A program made the translations under genes and the position numbers. The notes under the pieces are model-generated. The model was not told where the DNA came from and searched no databases. It worked only from the letters and a program-made list of their open reading frames with translations. This document shows, piece after piece, positions 1 through 10,415 of a stretch of 64,000 bases of DNA (position 1 is the stretch's first letter; each line of letters starts with the position of its first letter). This stretch comes from Dichetophora obliterata (lineage: Eukaryota > Arthropoda > Insecta > Diptera > Sciomyzidae): contig OY986439.1 in the NCBI GenBank assembly GCA_963920525.1, forward strand, positions 28,220,819-28,284,818, given 5' to 3'.

Positions 1-586
1 GAGAGGCTAACTGAAAACAGAAATAGCGTCGTTTTTGTTTCCTCCTTCTAAGCTCATGTGCGAATGGAACCAAACGCATACCACAGTGTAAGAAAAAAAA
101 AAGACCTAACGAAACAATGCCAAACGTTTTTTCTCTCTTTTTTTTGTGCGGATCACCTACGTGTATATGAATTCTTAAGACATCATTTCACCTATTAAAA
201 GTCGGTGAATTTTTTTAAATGTTCGATGCACTTCTTCCCCCGTTATATGTAAATTTATGTAAATATAACTTTGAAGTGGTTTAAAATATTTGAAAATGTT
301 TCCAAAGAAATATTTTTTAAGAAGTCGAACTTTGTAGAAAATATAAAAACAACATATAAAAAAAAACATTTTAATTATGCAATCTGTTGTTTATTTAATC
401 GACAATTATTCGTTATTTATTAAAATTTTCTTGTTATATTCAGGCTCTAGACCTAAAATTTGAAATTTGATTTTCGACGATATAAACTGTTTATTGAACT
501 ATGTGTCACAATGAAGCAATTTTTGCATATAAATGATATGTCATATAAAAGAGTGTAAAAAAGAAAATTAAACAAAAAATATGAAT
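1..586. other. AT-rich stretch without recognised feature
   Basis: I see no coding region, RNA gene or clear repeat boundary here. Composition is strongly A/T with several homopolymer runs, and the short open frames lack any recognisable motif. Confidence 0.5.
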
Positions 587-767
587 TAAGATTGTGAGCT
601 TTAGATCAAGTAAGCTTTCAAGAAGGCAACAACAACAACAACAACAACTCTGTATAGAGTCAATCACTTAGCTGACTAGACAGTCTGTTTCGGAAATCGC
701 TACATATTCCTCTTCAGTAGTCTTTGAGTCATTAAGCTGTGATCAACTCACTGTTTAAACTAGCATA
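587..767 (-). repeat. Penelope-type dispersed repeat, copy 1
   Basis: About 180 bp on the minus strand match 53822-53985 of the plus strand at roughly 80-85% by eye, including a (GTT)n tract and the shared 3' words ACTTGATC and GCTCACAAT. Both copies hold the same hammerhead ribozyme. Hammerhead ribozymes of this minimal kind are known from Penelope-like retroelements and related retrozyme repeats, so I assign it there by inference; no Penelope reverse transcriptase is visible nearby. Confidence 0.65.
662..733 (-). ncRNA. Type I hammerhead self-cleaving ribozyme, copy 1
   Basis: On the minus strand the invariant hammerhead core is present in order. CTGAAGA (711-717) is followed by helix II closed by GGAA/TTCC, then GAAA (688-691), then a very short helix III, C-A, 3-nt loop, T-G, ending in the cleavage triplet GTC (679-681). 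Helix I is open: GACTA just before CTGAAGA pairs perfectly with TAGTC just after the cleavage site, and a distal segment AATGACT pairs 6 of 7 with AGTGATT. Cleavage is predicted after the C of GTC, between 679 and 678. In such repeats the ribozyme is thought to process the element's RNA. Activity here is inferred, not shown. Confidence 0.75.
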
Positions 768-1189
768 TGAATGTGCAGATTCTGAAATTCATTCTTATGA
801 ATTGTATGGCTGCTAATCATATGACATTTCAAAGCAGTAGGCTATTTATAGATCACCGCCATCAACTCTATCAAGGGTTGCCATCTGTTCTAGTTGCTTC
901 TTCATTTATTTCAATATTCATTGTAATATTATTCAAAAAATAATTTACAACAAACAAAACTTTTGGCCTATTTTTTGAGCAAAAATTGAATATTTTAGAG
1001 GTTTTTTGAAAACAATACGGAAGCGAAACATCTTTTCTTTTTTCTCGAAAGTCATTTAATTTAATTTTTAGACACATAAAAATTGACAAAAATCGATTGG
1101 AAAATGGCAAAGATATTTACTTGCTAAATAAAAACTTGAACTTTCAATCGTTATATTTTAAGTTTTTAGGTAATGACCTTGCATAAAGG

Positions 1190-1445
1190 GAATGCGTTAT
1201 ACTGAAAAATATACAGTTTTTGAAATATCGCAATAATTTTTATGTCATAATAACGGGAATTTTTTAACATACCACTCGTGAAAAATACTACAAAAAAGCT
1301 TTCGTAGTTATATCGTTATTTTTCTCTACTAACGATTTATCATATAAAAAAAGATTATACTGAGAAAATAAACAGTTTTTTAAATATTGCCTTGAGTTTG
1401 ATATCAAAAATACGGAAATTTTCCAAAAGTTACTATTTGCAAGAA
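1190..1445. repeat. Diverged direct duplication, period about 156 bp
   Basis: Two similar segments begin near 1197 and 1353; both contain TTATACTGA, then an ACAGTTTTT word and a run of matching A/T-rich sequence, including ACGG(G)AA(T/A)TTT. No coding content is seen. Confidence 0.5.
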
Positions 1446-1449
1446 ATTT

Positions 1450-3299
1450 TATCACTAAAATATATATTCACACATGCTACTTAAAAAATGCTCATTGTAG
1501 GGTATCCGTAAGAGAGAGCGAAATATTGTTTTTTAAATGTTTTTTGTACATTTTAGAAAATTTGTGGAAATCGAACAAAAAGGTTAGGGTACAGAAAGCA
1601 AAAGAGTGAGAAAGAATTGGTTAAAAAAATTTGCTAAAAAAAATTTCCGGTATTGTTGCGAAGTGTTGCAAGCCCAAAACTTAGAACTTTGTATATCCAA
1701 AATTCTATTAGAATTGAGCTTAGTTCCGCACAGTTAAAGGCATTTTCATGTCTGTTTTATAATCATTTAAGATAAATTAAAAGGCATTTTTGCTTTTGTT
1801 TGCCCCCTCTAGTAAACCCTCTTTTCATAGCTTAATAACACTCTTTTCATAGCATATATCGATGAAAGTATCGTCGAAGCAATGCATGAATGCTCCTCGA
1901 TAAAAGTGAAGCTCACTGAAGACTACTGAGTTCCTTGAAGTACTTCTAGCCACACTGTCACCAAAGCAAATAAGCGCTTGGACGGGCATAAATCTTTTGT
2001 AGTAGACTGCTCCACACCACACCCCAAACATTGATGTACCATCGAAGCGCTAAGGTTTGGGAAAATAAGCTACCGTTATCTTATATACATATCTATATGT
2101 TGTATGCAGTAGAAACCGAACTCTACATGAAATGACGCCAGGAATTTTGCACACAATAAATATTTTTCTCACTACTGTTGTCTTTGGGCTTTGTTCTGTT
2201 GCTGTTGTTTCTGTTATTGTTGTTGTTGTATTGTTATCTTTGCCTGCCGCAAAAGCGCTGCATGTGAAACGCCGTGCCCTGGTATTTCCCAATAGACTTC
2301 AGTTATGTTCAAGACCATAAAAGTTACATTTTGACGAAGGCCTGCGTGCGTGCGTGGCTTGCAATGAAAAGGTACTCTAAAGTCAAGAATTGGAATTTTG
2401 TTGCTTTATTTGTTTTTCCATTGGGGGTGTCATCGCTTGGAGTTGAGCTCAATGGGGTGGCTTTCATCGAATGGTATGTTTGTGCACAGATATGAGTGTT
2501 GGAGGGGTGCGGAAAGTTCAGTTCCCGTTGGCGTTTAATACTCTTTTTTGTATCAACCGAAATGCTTCCTGTAGAGCTGAACGGTATGGCATCCGTTAGA
2601 TATGCAGCGTCTTTGGCAGGTCTTTGTTAACTCCCTTTAATTGGATGTTTATAACTACAGTTTGATATATTGTTTTGTAATGCATTTTGGCAACAAATCG
2701 AATTCAAATGAAGAGCAAATTCAAATCTAACATTATCTTTATTTTTACTTTTTCGCTGTTTCAGAAACACAAAAACAGTTTGTACCATACAAAACAATCG
2801 GTGTACCAAACAGAGATAATGTCTCACATTTATACAGGTTCTTATCTTTAATAATGTTTATATTTTTCACCTCTTTTCTGCTATCTATATAAGGAACATC
2901 CTTTGTATTTTTGAAAACATAGACAAAGTGTGCAGTGAGTCACTCTATTGTGACCTTTTATTATAATTCAGATAAAATAAAAATGGTTTTGTCACAATTT
3001 CTTCTCTGGAGGAATTTTTTCAATGAAATTTTTTAAAGTTACTTCCACCTGGATCCCAAAATTCTTCAAAAATGTCATTGAAATAGTTTTTTGATTTACA
3101 GAAACTCTTTCTACATGATTAGAAATTTTGTACTATAATGAAAACTTTTCTGTACTACACATAAGTCTACAACAGCTTTGGTTTCAAATCAAGTATTTGC
3201 AAAACTCCGAAATATGTGTTTAACCTACATACTTATCGTTTGGGCTTAATTACACACTATTTCATGGCGTGGAATCAAAATATTGCGTCGCCCAACGAC
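1450..3299. other. Non-coding stretch, no recognised element
   Basis: Nothing supportable is seen apart from GTT/TTG-rich low complexity near 2175-2245. The short open frames on both strands here have no family resemblance. Confidence 0.45.
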
Positions 3300-5290
3300 A
3301 TTTTTAGAGTTTAAATGTACCAAAATAGCCTTGGTATGAGTTGAGCCTTGTCTGAAACCTCTACCACCCGGCTTAAGAATGCAAACTAGCACTGAGCTTC
3401 ATAGCTCTGCCCGCGATATGGGCATAAACAAAAGCCACAGCGAATCTTTCCGAGGGTCCATCCCAATCAGTCAACCTGGCACATGCCAAGAAGCTACTTA
3501 CTGCCTGCCCGTGGTACCAAACTAAGTCTTTAGTCAGACCTCGTAGCACACTTAAGACATACTACTACCAGTCTTAGCCCATCACAGCTCCGGACTTGTG
3601 ACCAATCAAAATACTAAGGGACAAGTCAACAAAAGGCGAATAGTCGCATTCACGCTCCATTCAATTTGGACCAACATTCACACAAAGCATAAGCAAGACG
3701 AATACCACAAACTCAACTCAACACCCATCCTCATAGACTGCCCCACAATCATACTCCACAGTCATACTCAAGTTTCTCTCATACAAAAAAAAAACATTGA
3801 AAGAACCGTGCCCAGTCAAAAGGAAAACCAGTTTTAAGCTAAAGCAAAAGTCTGGATGACAATCCACAAATATAATATCACGTATAAAATTATACGTAAA
3901 CCTCTCATTCACACATTAATTCCATCAAGATTGTCATCTAGACCTCACATACTCCTTCAGCAAAGCCTTCCACTCACTTTCATTGATACACCTTGCATCA
4001 GAGTGCGAACCTCATTTAAACAATAGGAAGAGCACATGTTTATTGAAGCTGTACAATCGATATCCCACAGCAGACCTGACCACGTGATCCCATAAAAGAG
4101 TACCAAAAGTAGCGCAAGCAACAAATAGGCCCCATACATGAGATGCTCAGCCTGCCAATTGAGACCTCATTTAGTGCTACGCAAACGACGCACACGCCAC
4201 ACGATAGAGAGTACTCGACTCTTCAATGCTACTAAAAGAGTAAAAAAATACATGCGTACGGACATGGTTCTCCTTAAATATTTGACTTTAGTCGCATATC
4301 TTAGGTTAACCCCATTTTCTCTTACACATGGATGTCATTTATATGATAACCCGCTTTTGAGCAGCATCATCACGGTCTTACCCAAGGCCACACTCACACC
4401 AACACGCATCCCCCAATCACACACTATGCTCTTGGCCGCACTTGCCCTAGCCTCCACCTCAGTTCGAAACTGACGTTCAGCCAAGACAAGTAGATCATCA
4501 GCATTGGCAAAACATTCATACAGATGACGGAGCTGCCTTAGCATAGGATCCATCATGAAGATCCAATTGAATAAATGAACCACATATAGACTCCTGTGAA
4601 CAGCTTCGAACCACATGCATCCACACATACATATATGCTTACATCAATGATTTATGTACTCCTGTCAGATAAAAAAACTTCACTATTGCTTATCTTCCCG
4701 AGACCCTACCACACTCAGCCTTTTCAACACTATATCCCAGAATAGTTAGTCGAGAGTCCCCTTAAAGTATATAAATTACCCCAAGACATACTTGGAGCTA
4801 GTAACCCCTACAATATTCTTCAAATACAACCACGCTCAGTCACACTTTTGACCTTACGAAAACCAAATTTTTTCACAAAGGCTCGCTTTTTTACACTCCA
4901 GAAGCCGTTCCAACATAACCCTTTCCAGCACTTTTCCAAGCACCGGAAGTAAGCCGATACCCCTATAAGAGCGTGGATTACTTTTCAACCTATCAGGAGG
5001 CTTCAAGAGCACAATAACTATTGCTTCCTTCCACGCAGTGGGGAAGAAGGCCTCAGAGATACACTTTACAAACAAAGTCTCAAGATATTTAGAAATAACC
5101 TTCCAGATGGTTATCCCATCTACCCATCTCTTCAGTCATACCATCAATGCCAGGAGACTTCCGACTTTGCAATAGACTGATACCATACTCAATTTCGCTC
5201 TCTCTCAAATGCGGAGGATTTAGCACTTCCCTGGTTTGGTTTGCAAAAATGTTGTATTTATTTAACAATTTAAAGTATAGCAAATTTTAT
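3300..5290 (-). pseudogene. R1-clade non-LTR retrotransposon relic (reverse transcriptase)
   Basis: This is a decayed minus-strand copy of an R1-like ORF2. Reading 5' to 3': 5283-5089 has the pre-RT block with SPGIDGMTEEM; 5075-4854 continues with the region ending in LLPVLGKVLERVMLERLLE, typical of R1; 4628-4335 holds the motif C equivalent ANADDLLVLAE (normally YADD) followed by VCDWGMRVGVSV; 4139-3957 and 3912-3718 hold the C-terminal part, with LTGHGSFN and the cysteine region DCGAVYEDGC, characteristic of R1 C-termini. Motifs A and B lie in the broken part between about 4850 and 4630. Frames change at least four times and stops are frequent. The more GC-rich tract 3300-3600 is probably its 3' UTR. 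R1 elements proper live in 28S rDNA; no rDNA is present here, so this is a relative or a misplaced copy. Confidence 0.75.
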
Positions 5291-5629
5291 GACATTTTAT
5301 TTAAAGGTATTTTTTTGTAATAAATACATTTTTTTAAAGATAAATTTTTAAATTAAAAATTGAAATATTTGAACAAAAATTAAATAAAATAAAGTTACAA
5401 AAAGTAAAGTTAAAATTATTGTCTCTACACCTGGATTGAAAAGAGATATAACTTTACGATCTCGGAAAGAATGAGTCCAACAGAGTCCAACAGTCAGAAT
5501 GGTATGGCCAAGATGAGTACAACTAACATCAGTAGATATTTTATACGCCAATTGGAATTGGTAATTTGATATCTTGATTCCTCAATATTGTTATTGGAAA
5601 ATCTTCTGAATTACATTACAGGAATTGTG

Positions 5630-6105
5630 ATTGGAATATAGGAATAAATAGGATAGGAATAAAAAAGTTATTGCAATTTTTACTTCCAAATACAATTCAT
5701 GTAATGGAATTAAAGATTTTTCCAATTCCGTTTCTGAGGAAATGAGGTTTTCAATTATAAATTATAATTCCTGTAATGTAATTGACAAATTTTTTCAAAT
5801 TTCATTCCAACGAATTTAGTTATTGAATTACAAATTAAATTTTCTGTAATGAAATTGACAATTTTTTTCAATTCTATTCCGGGGAATTCAAGAGTTCAAT
5901 TACCAATTACATTTCCTGTAATGTAAATGACACTTTTTCCGATTCTTTCCCGAGTTACCAATTACAAATCCTATAATGGAATTGAAAACTTTTCCAATTC
6001 CATTCCGAGGAATTGAGGTGTATAATAACAAATCACAATTCCTGTAATGGAATTGACGATTTCTTCCAGTTACATTCCAAAGGTATTCAGAGTAAAAATT
6101 CTTAA
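5630..6105. repeat. Tandem array of about 72-bp units
   Basis: The word CTGTAATGGAATTGA and variants recur near 5701, 5773, 5846, 5918, 5973 and 6044, that is, mostly every 71-73 bp with one short 55-bp step. Each unit also has TTCCAATTC.ATTCC and GAATT(G/C)AGG. About six diverged units; no coding content. Confidence 0.75.
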
Positions 6106-6490
6106 CTCCAAGGAAATGGAATTGAATTTTAATGAGTACTTTTCGACCTTGCTTTGATCACAGTAAGAGTGAAGGCAGAATAATTTTTGTTTTTGGTAAC
6201 AAATCGTTGACGATTATATTTTTTTGATCAGTTATGACATGTTGTCGTTATGGCCACACAAAGCCAGCAACTAGACATGAAATAAAAACTTTTTAACAAA
6301 AAAAAACCAACTGCAAAACCACTACAAAGTTAAAAATAATTTTAAATGACTTTTCACATTAATTCTTGGTCAAATTGGTTAATTTTTTTATAAATTTTAA
6401 TCGTTTATTAAAATGGAAATCTTATTGCTTTAAATTTTTTTCTATTTTGTATTATTATCATAAATATATTAATTTCTCCATGAATATAAA

Positions 6491-8090
6491 TCTGTTTGCT
6501 GACTACTTTAAGTCCAACTATGTTATTGTAAACTCTAGTTTCGATGAGTCAATTTTAAATAATGTGGATTCATTTTTAACCTTGGATCTGTAGTCTTATC
6601 TGAAGAGGAGATTTGTGAAGCTATGTTAAAAATGAAAGTTTCGGTTAAGGCAGATAATGATGGCGTTGCATCTATTTTGCTAAATTAATGTGCTTTTTCG
6701 TTATCTAAGCCTTTGTGTAAACTTTTTAACAAGTCTTTGTGTACTGGTACTTTTATAGACTGTTGGAAATTGGGCTCGTTAACTCCGGTTCTTAAAGGGG
6801 GCAGTAAAAATGATATTTCCAACTATAGGCCTATTTCTAAGCTCTCAAATGTTTCTAAACTCTTTGAAACTGTTATTAAGAATAAGTTATTCTTTGCAGT
6901 TAAGCGTCACGTATGCCTTGAACAGCATGGCTTTTTTGCTGGTCGGTCAACGGTGACTAACTCAGCAGTTTTCTCAAGATTTTGCATTAATTCTTTTGAG
7001 CTGGAACATCAAGTAGATGTTATTTATGCGGATTTTTCTAAGGCCTTTGACAAGGTCCCTCATAATGTTTTGATAGCTAAACTTGCCAAAATAGGTTTTC
7101 ATTCCGTTTTCTTGAATTGGATCCAGTATTATTTGGGAAATAGAGTATGTTTTGTTGAATCAAATGGAGTTAAATCGTATCAATTTACTTCCTCTTCTGG
7201 AGACCGCAGGGTAGCATTCTTGGCCCTTTGCTCTTTAATGATGTCAGTAAATGTTTTTATTCAGCAAAATTTTTACTTTATGCTGACGATTTAAAGTTAT
7301 TTAGTAAAATCTCTTCTTTGAATGGTGTTGTTCTGTTACAGAATGATCTTAATAATTTGCTTTCTTGGTCTTTAATGAATTTCTTACCATTAAATTTTAA
7401 TAAATGTCTTTCTATGATGTACTCAAAATCCATTATTACGTTCATTTCTTCGTATTATCTCTCTGGTACGCCCTTACTGAATGTTAATTCCATTAAAGAT
7501 CTAGGTGTGGTATTTGACTCCAACTTCACTTTTGTTGAGCATATAAATTATCTGGTTCCAAAATCATATGCATTACTTGCTTTTGTGCGTAGGAATAGAA
7601 CAGAGTTTTCTGATCCTTTTACTCTAATTTGTTTATATAATTCTTTTGTGAGGTCAAGGTTAGAATATGCTTCCTTTATTTGGAGTCCGTTTTATTTATT
7701 TCACTGCTCGCGATTGGAAAAAATTCAAAAATCGTTTACTCGGTTTGCTTTTCGTTAATTAAATTTTGTTGAGCCCTTGCCTTCTTATGACGCACGAATT
7801 ATGCTATTGGGTTTGAAAAAACCTGAAACAAGAAAAAAGATTCAATCCTTAACATGATCTTATATCAGGTCATATTTACTGTGCCCAGTTATTACAATTT
7901 GTTTCTGCAAGGACATTACGCCATTACTCGTTATTTCATTCAGAAATCCATAGAACTCTTTATGCACTTAATGAGCCAATTACTCGTGCTTTGTCTTTGT
8001 ACAATGAAATATCTATTGAAAATAATTTAGACTTTTCTTTTTTGAAATTATCATTTAAGAAATTACTTAATAAGTGTTTTCGTATATAAT
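6491..8090 (+). pseudogene. Non-LTR reverse transcriptase relic (CR1/jockey-like)
   Basis: This is the C-terminal part of an ORF2 reverse transcriptase in several frames. It begins with FADYFKSNY (about 6500), shifts frame near 6595, continues with SEEEICEAM and reaches an in-frame TAA at 6686-6688. The longest block, 6690-7294, carries SNYRPISKLSN and motif A (YADFSKAFDKVPHNVL). At about 7200-7230 a frameshift damages motif B (normally GxPQGSxLGP). The next frame, to 7758, carries motif C (LYADDLKLF) and DLGVVFDSNFTF. A stop at 7756-7758 is followed by the last C-terminal segment to a stop near 8090. It is inactive. Clade assignment beyond the CR1/jockey group is uncertain. Confidence 0.85.
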
Positions 8091-8134
8091 TTAGATTTTC
8101 TAAAAATATACAGAATTTTTTCTTTTGTTAAATA

Positions 8135-9406
8135 TTGGGGGTTGGAATTAGTTTTAAAGGTTTTCTAAGAGATGGCGTAACTATCAATAGATCGCATCGG
8201 GCACACCTGTGACTATATTCATTTCAAAGCACATTGTCTAAGCTTCATTTTTTAGTATGTGTCATTCCACTGAAGTGTAAACAACATATATTTTTTTCTC
8301 TGTGAACATGTCGACTTTCGTTCCAATAAAACGCAATTTGCGGGAAGGTTTACTTTTGTGCTTCCATTTGAAGAAAAAAGCGGTTGAAGCACAACGCACG
8401 CTTACTGAGGCTTACGGGGACTATGCTCCATCGATTTCTACTTGTGAGTACTGGTTCCGTCGGTTTAAAAGTGGTGATTTTGATACGGAAGACAAAGAGC
8501 GTCCGGGCCAGCCGAAAAAGTTTGAAGATGAGGAATTGGAGGCTTTGCTCGATGAAGACCCGTGTCAAACCCTTCAAGAATTGTCAGAATCATTGGGAGT
8601 CGACTTATCAACGGTCGGCAAACGCTTGAAGGCCATGGGAATGATTCAAAAGCAAGGAAATTGGGTGCCGTACCAGTTGAAGCCGAGAGACGTTGAACGG
8701 CGATTTTGCATGTGCGAACAACTGCTTCAACGGCATAAAAGGAAGAATTTTTTGCATCGTATTGTCACTGGCGATGAAAAGTGGATCCATTACGATAATC
8801 CTAAGCGAAAAAAATCGTGGGGACCACCCGGCCATGCATCAACATCGATCGCCAAGACGAATATTCATGGCGCCAAGCTTATGCTGTGTATTTGGTATTT
8901 GTACTATGAGCTGCTAAAACCTAACGAAACCATCACTGGGGAACGCTACCAACAACAATTGATGCAATTGAGCCGAGCATTAAAGGTTAAACGGCCGGAA
9001 TATGCCAAAAGACACGACAAAGTGGTTTTTCAACATGACAACGCACGGCCACATGTTGCAAGAACCGTCAAGAAAACGTTGGAGGCGCTGAATTGGGATG
9101 TGCTACCCCACCCGCCTTATTGCCCAGACATAGCCCCTTCCGACTACCACCTATTCAGATCGATGACGCATGGCTTGGCTGAGCAGCGCTTCACTTCTTA
9201 CGAGGATACCAAAAAATGGGTCGATTCGTGGATTGCCTCAAAAGACGAATCGTTCTTCCGGCGCGGAATCCATATGCTGCCAGAAAGATGGGAAAATGTT
9301 GTAGCTAACGATGGACAATACTTTGAATAATATACATTGTACCGTTGTTTCTAAATAAATGCTCAAAAACCGAAAAAAAACCTTTAAAATTAATTCCAAC
9401 CCCCAA
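8135..9406 (+). mobile_element. Mariner element, complete with both terminal inverted repeats
   Basis: The element is 1272 bp, flanked by TA at 8133-8134 and 9407-9408, the expected Tc1/mariner target duplication. Its 30-bp terminal repeats (8135-8164 and 9377-9406, beginning TTGGGGGTTGGAATTA) differ at a single base. It sits inside the non-LTR relic, so it arrived later. Near-identical termini and an open reading frame suggest a fairly young insertion. Confidence 0.95.
8308..9330 (+). CDS. Mariner transposase (mauritiana-subfamily-like), with small internal deletion
   Basis: The protein has 340 residues and cuts and joins mariner DNA in the nucleus, acting on the flanking terminal repeats. 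I chose the ATG at 8308 (MSTFVPIKRN, like the usual mariner start); the frame extends two codons upstream only through a GTG. The N-terminal paired helix-turn-helix region is about residues 1-110, then the linker motif WVPYQL. The D,D34D catalytic triad is complete: D156 in TGDEKWI, D244 in QHDNARPH, D279 in APSDYHLF. Length and ends resemble Mos1 (345 residues in my memory). The conserved block normally containing WWDQ-G between CIW and YYELL is shortened by five residues (near residue 197), so activity is doubtful although the frame is open. No stops or frameshifts. Confidence 0.93.
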   Translation: MSTFVPIKRNLREGLLLCFHLKKKAVEAQRTLTEAYGDYAPSISTCEYWFRRFKSGDFDTEDKERPGQPKKFEDEELEALLDEDPCQTLQELSESLGVDLSTVGKRLKAMGMIQKQGNWVPYQLKPRDVERRFCMCEQLLQRHKRKNFLHRIVTGDEKWIHYDNPKRKKSWGPPGHASTSIAKTNIHGAKLMLCIWYLYYELLKPNETITGERYQQQLMQLSRALKVKRPEYAKRHDKVVFQHDNARPHVARTVKKTLEALNWDVLPHPPYCPDIAPSDYHLFRSMTHGLAEQRFTSYEDTKKWVDSWIASKDESFFRRGIHMLPERWENVVANDGQYFE

Positions 9407-9799
9407 TATATATTATTAGTTTGTAAGTTTTAATATTAAGCAGTCTGTAAGGATATTGTAATCCAAAGACAGTGAAATAATAATAAATAATAAATAAATA
9501 AATATAAAACCTTTAAAGCCGGAGCGTTTATTTTATAAAAGTCTGATTATAAAAGCGCCGACTTTAAAGGTTTTATTTTCATGGGGAAATTAATATATTT
9601 ATGATAATAATACAAAATAGAAAAGAAATTTATGGTAATAAGATTTCCATTTTAATAATATACACAAATTAATTAAAAAATTTGACCAAGAATTAATGTG
9701 AAAAGTATTTTAAAATTATTTTTTACTTTGTAGTGGTTTTGAAGTTGGTTTTTTTTGTTTAAAAGTTTTTATTTCTTCCTTTTTAGAGATTGTGATAAC

Positions 9800-10415
9800 A
9801 ATTTTCCCATTTTTGTAACGAATTTTTGTACCTTAGTGTCAACATCAACTGAAAAACAGTATTTTTCTTATATTGTCACGCCCTTTGTCCAAAAATGCCC
9901 ACTTGATTGACAGTAAATTTTCATAATTATGCCTACCCCTGTACATTATTTCAGTACCCTAGTGTCAATATTATTTGAGTTAAAGCGTTTATATTATATT
10001 TGCACGCCCTTTATCGAATTACGCCCACTTTTTTGACCATAATTTGTAATAATTGTTCCTAACCCTGTACCAATTTCCAGTACCTTAGTGTCAATATTAA
10101 CTGATATACAGTATTTTTCTTATATTGCCACGCCCTTTTGTCCAACAACGCCCACTTCCTTCACAGTAAATTTTAATAGTTATACCTACGCCTGTACCTA
10201 ATTTCAGTAGCCTAGTGTCAATATTTTTCAAGTTACAGCGTTTTTATTATTTTGCCACTCACTTTATCGAATGACGCCCACTTTTTTAAACATAACTTTT
10301 AATAATTGTGCCAACCCTTGTACTAAATTTCTAAGCTATAGTGTTAATGTTATTCGATATACAAAGTGTTCCTTATATTGCCACGCTCCTATGCCGAATA
10401 TCGCCCACAAACTGG
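9800..10415. repeat. Tandem array of about 126-bp units
   Basis: GTACC(T/C)TAGTGTCAA and close variants recur at 9828, 9954, 10080, 10207 and about 10333, giving a steady 126-bp period with about five units. Alternate units resemble each other more (CACGCCCTTTGTCC versus CACGCCCTTTATCGAATTACG), hinting at a 252-bp dimer. CGCCCAC words are shared with the Helitron-like sequences at 37-38 kb. Confidence 0.8.

Larger units (their letters stand above)
6491..9500 (+). mobile_element. 5'-truncated non-LTR retrotransposon, itself carrying mariner
   Basis: The insertion is bounded by an exact 8-bp target duplication, AATATAAA, at 6483-6490 and 9501-9508. It starts abruptly inside reverse transcriptase sequence (5' truncation) and ends in a simple TAA/AATA tail (about 9474-9500), as usual for target-primed retrotransposition. 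Mariner occupies 8135-9406, leaving about 1.7 kb of retrotransposon sequence. Confidence 0.85.
6279..9785. mobile_element. Palindromic foldback/MITE, split by a retrotransposon insertion
   Basis: Left arm 6279-6490 is repeated in inverted orientation at about 9583-9785 with roughly 90% identity by eye, including AGTGGTTTTG/CAAAACCACT and the AATTAATGTG/CACATTAATT stretch. When the inserted element 6491-9500 and one copy of its 8-bp duplication are ignored, the left arm runs on into 9509-9540 (CCTTTAAAGCCGG...), which is the inverted match of 9550-9582. The original element was therefore a near-perfect hairpin of about 500 bp with a short loop around 9540-9550. It has no coding capacity. Superfamily is not assignable; no flanking duplication was clear. 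Confidence 0.8.

Noticed and set aside
5630..6105. CRISPR-like array
   Set aside because: Regular repeats without unique spacers in a eukaryotic context; it is a tandem satellite-type array.
8302..8307. Transposase start two codons upstream of the ATG
   Set aside because: It uses GTG, not a normal eukaryotic start; the ATG at 8308 gives the standard mariner N-terminus.
9509..9535. AAACCTTTAAA shared by the mariner ends and the foldback centre as evidence of relation
   Set aside because: Only about 11 A/T-rich bases match and the flanking sequence differs; most likely chance.
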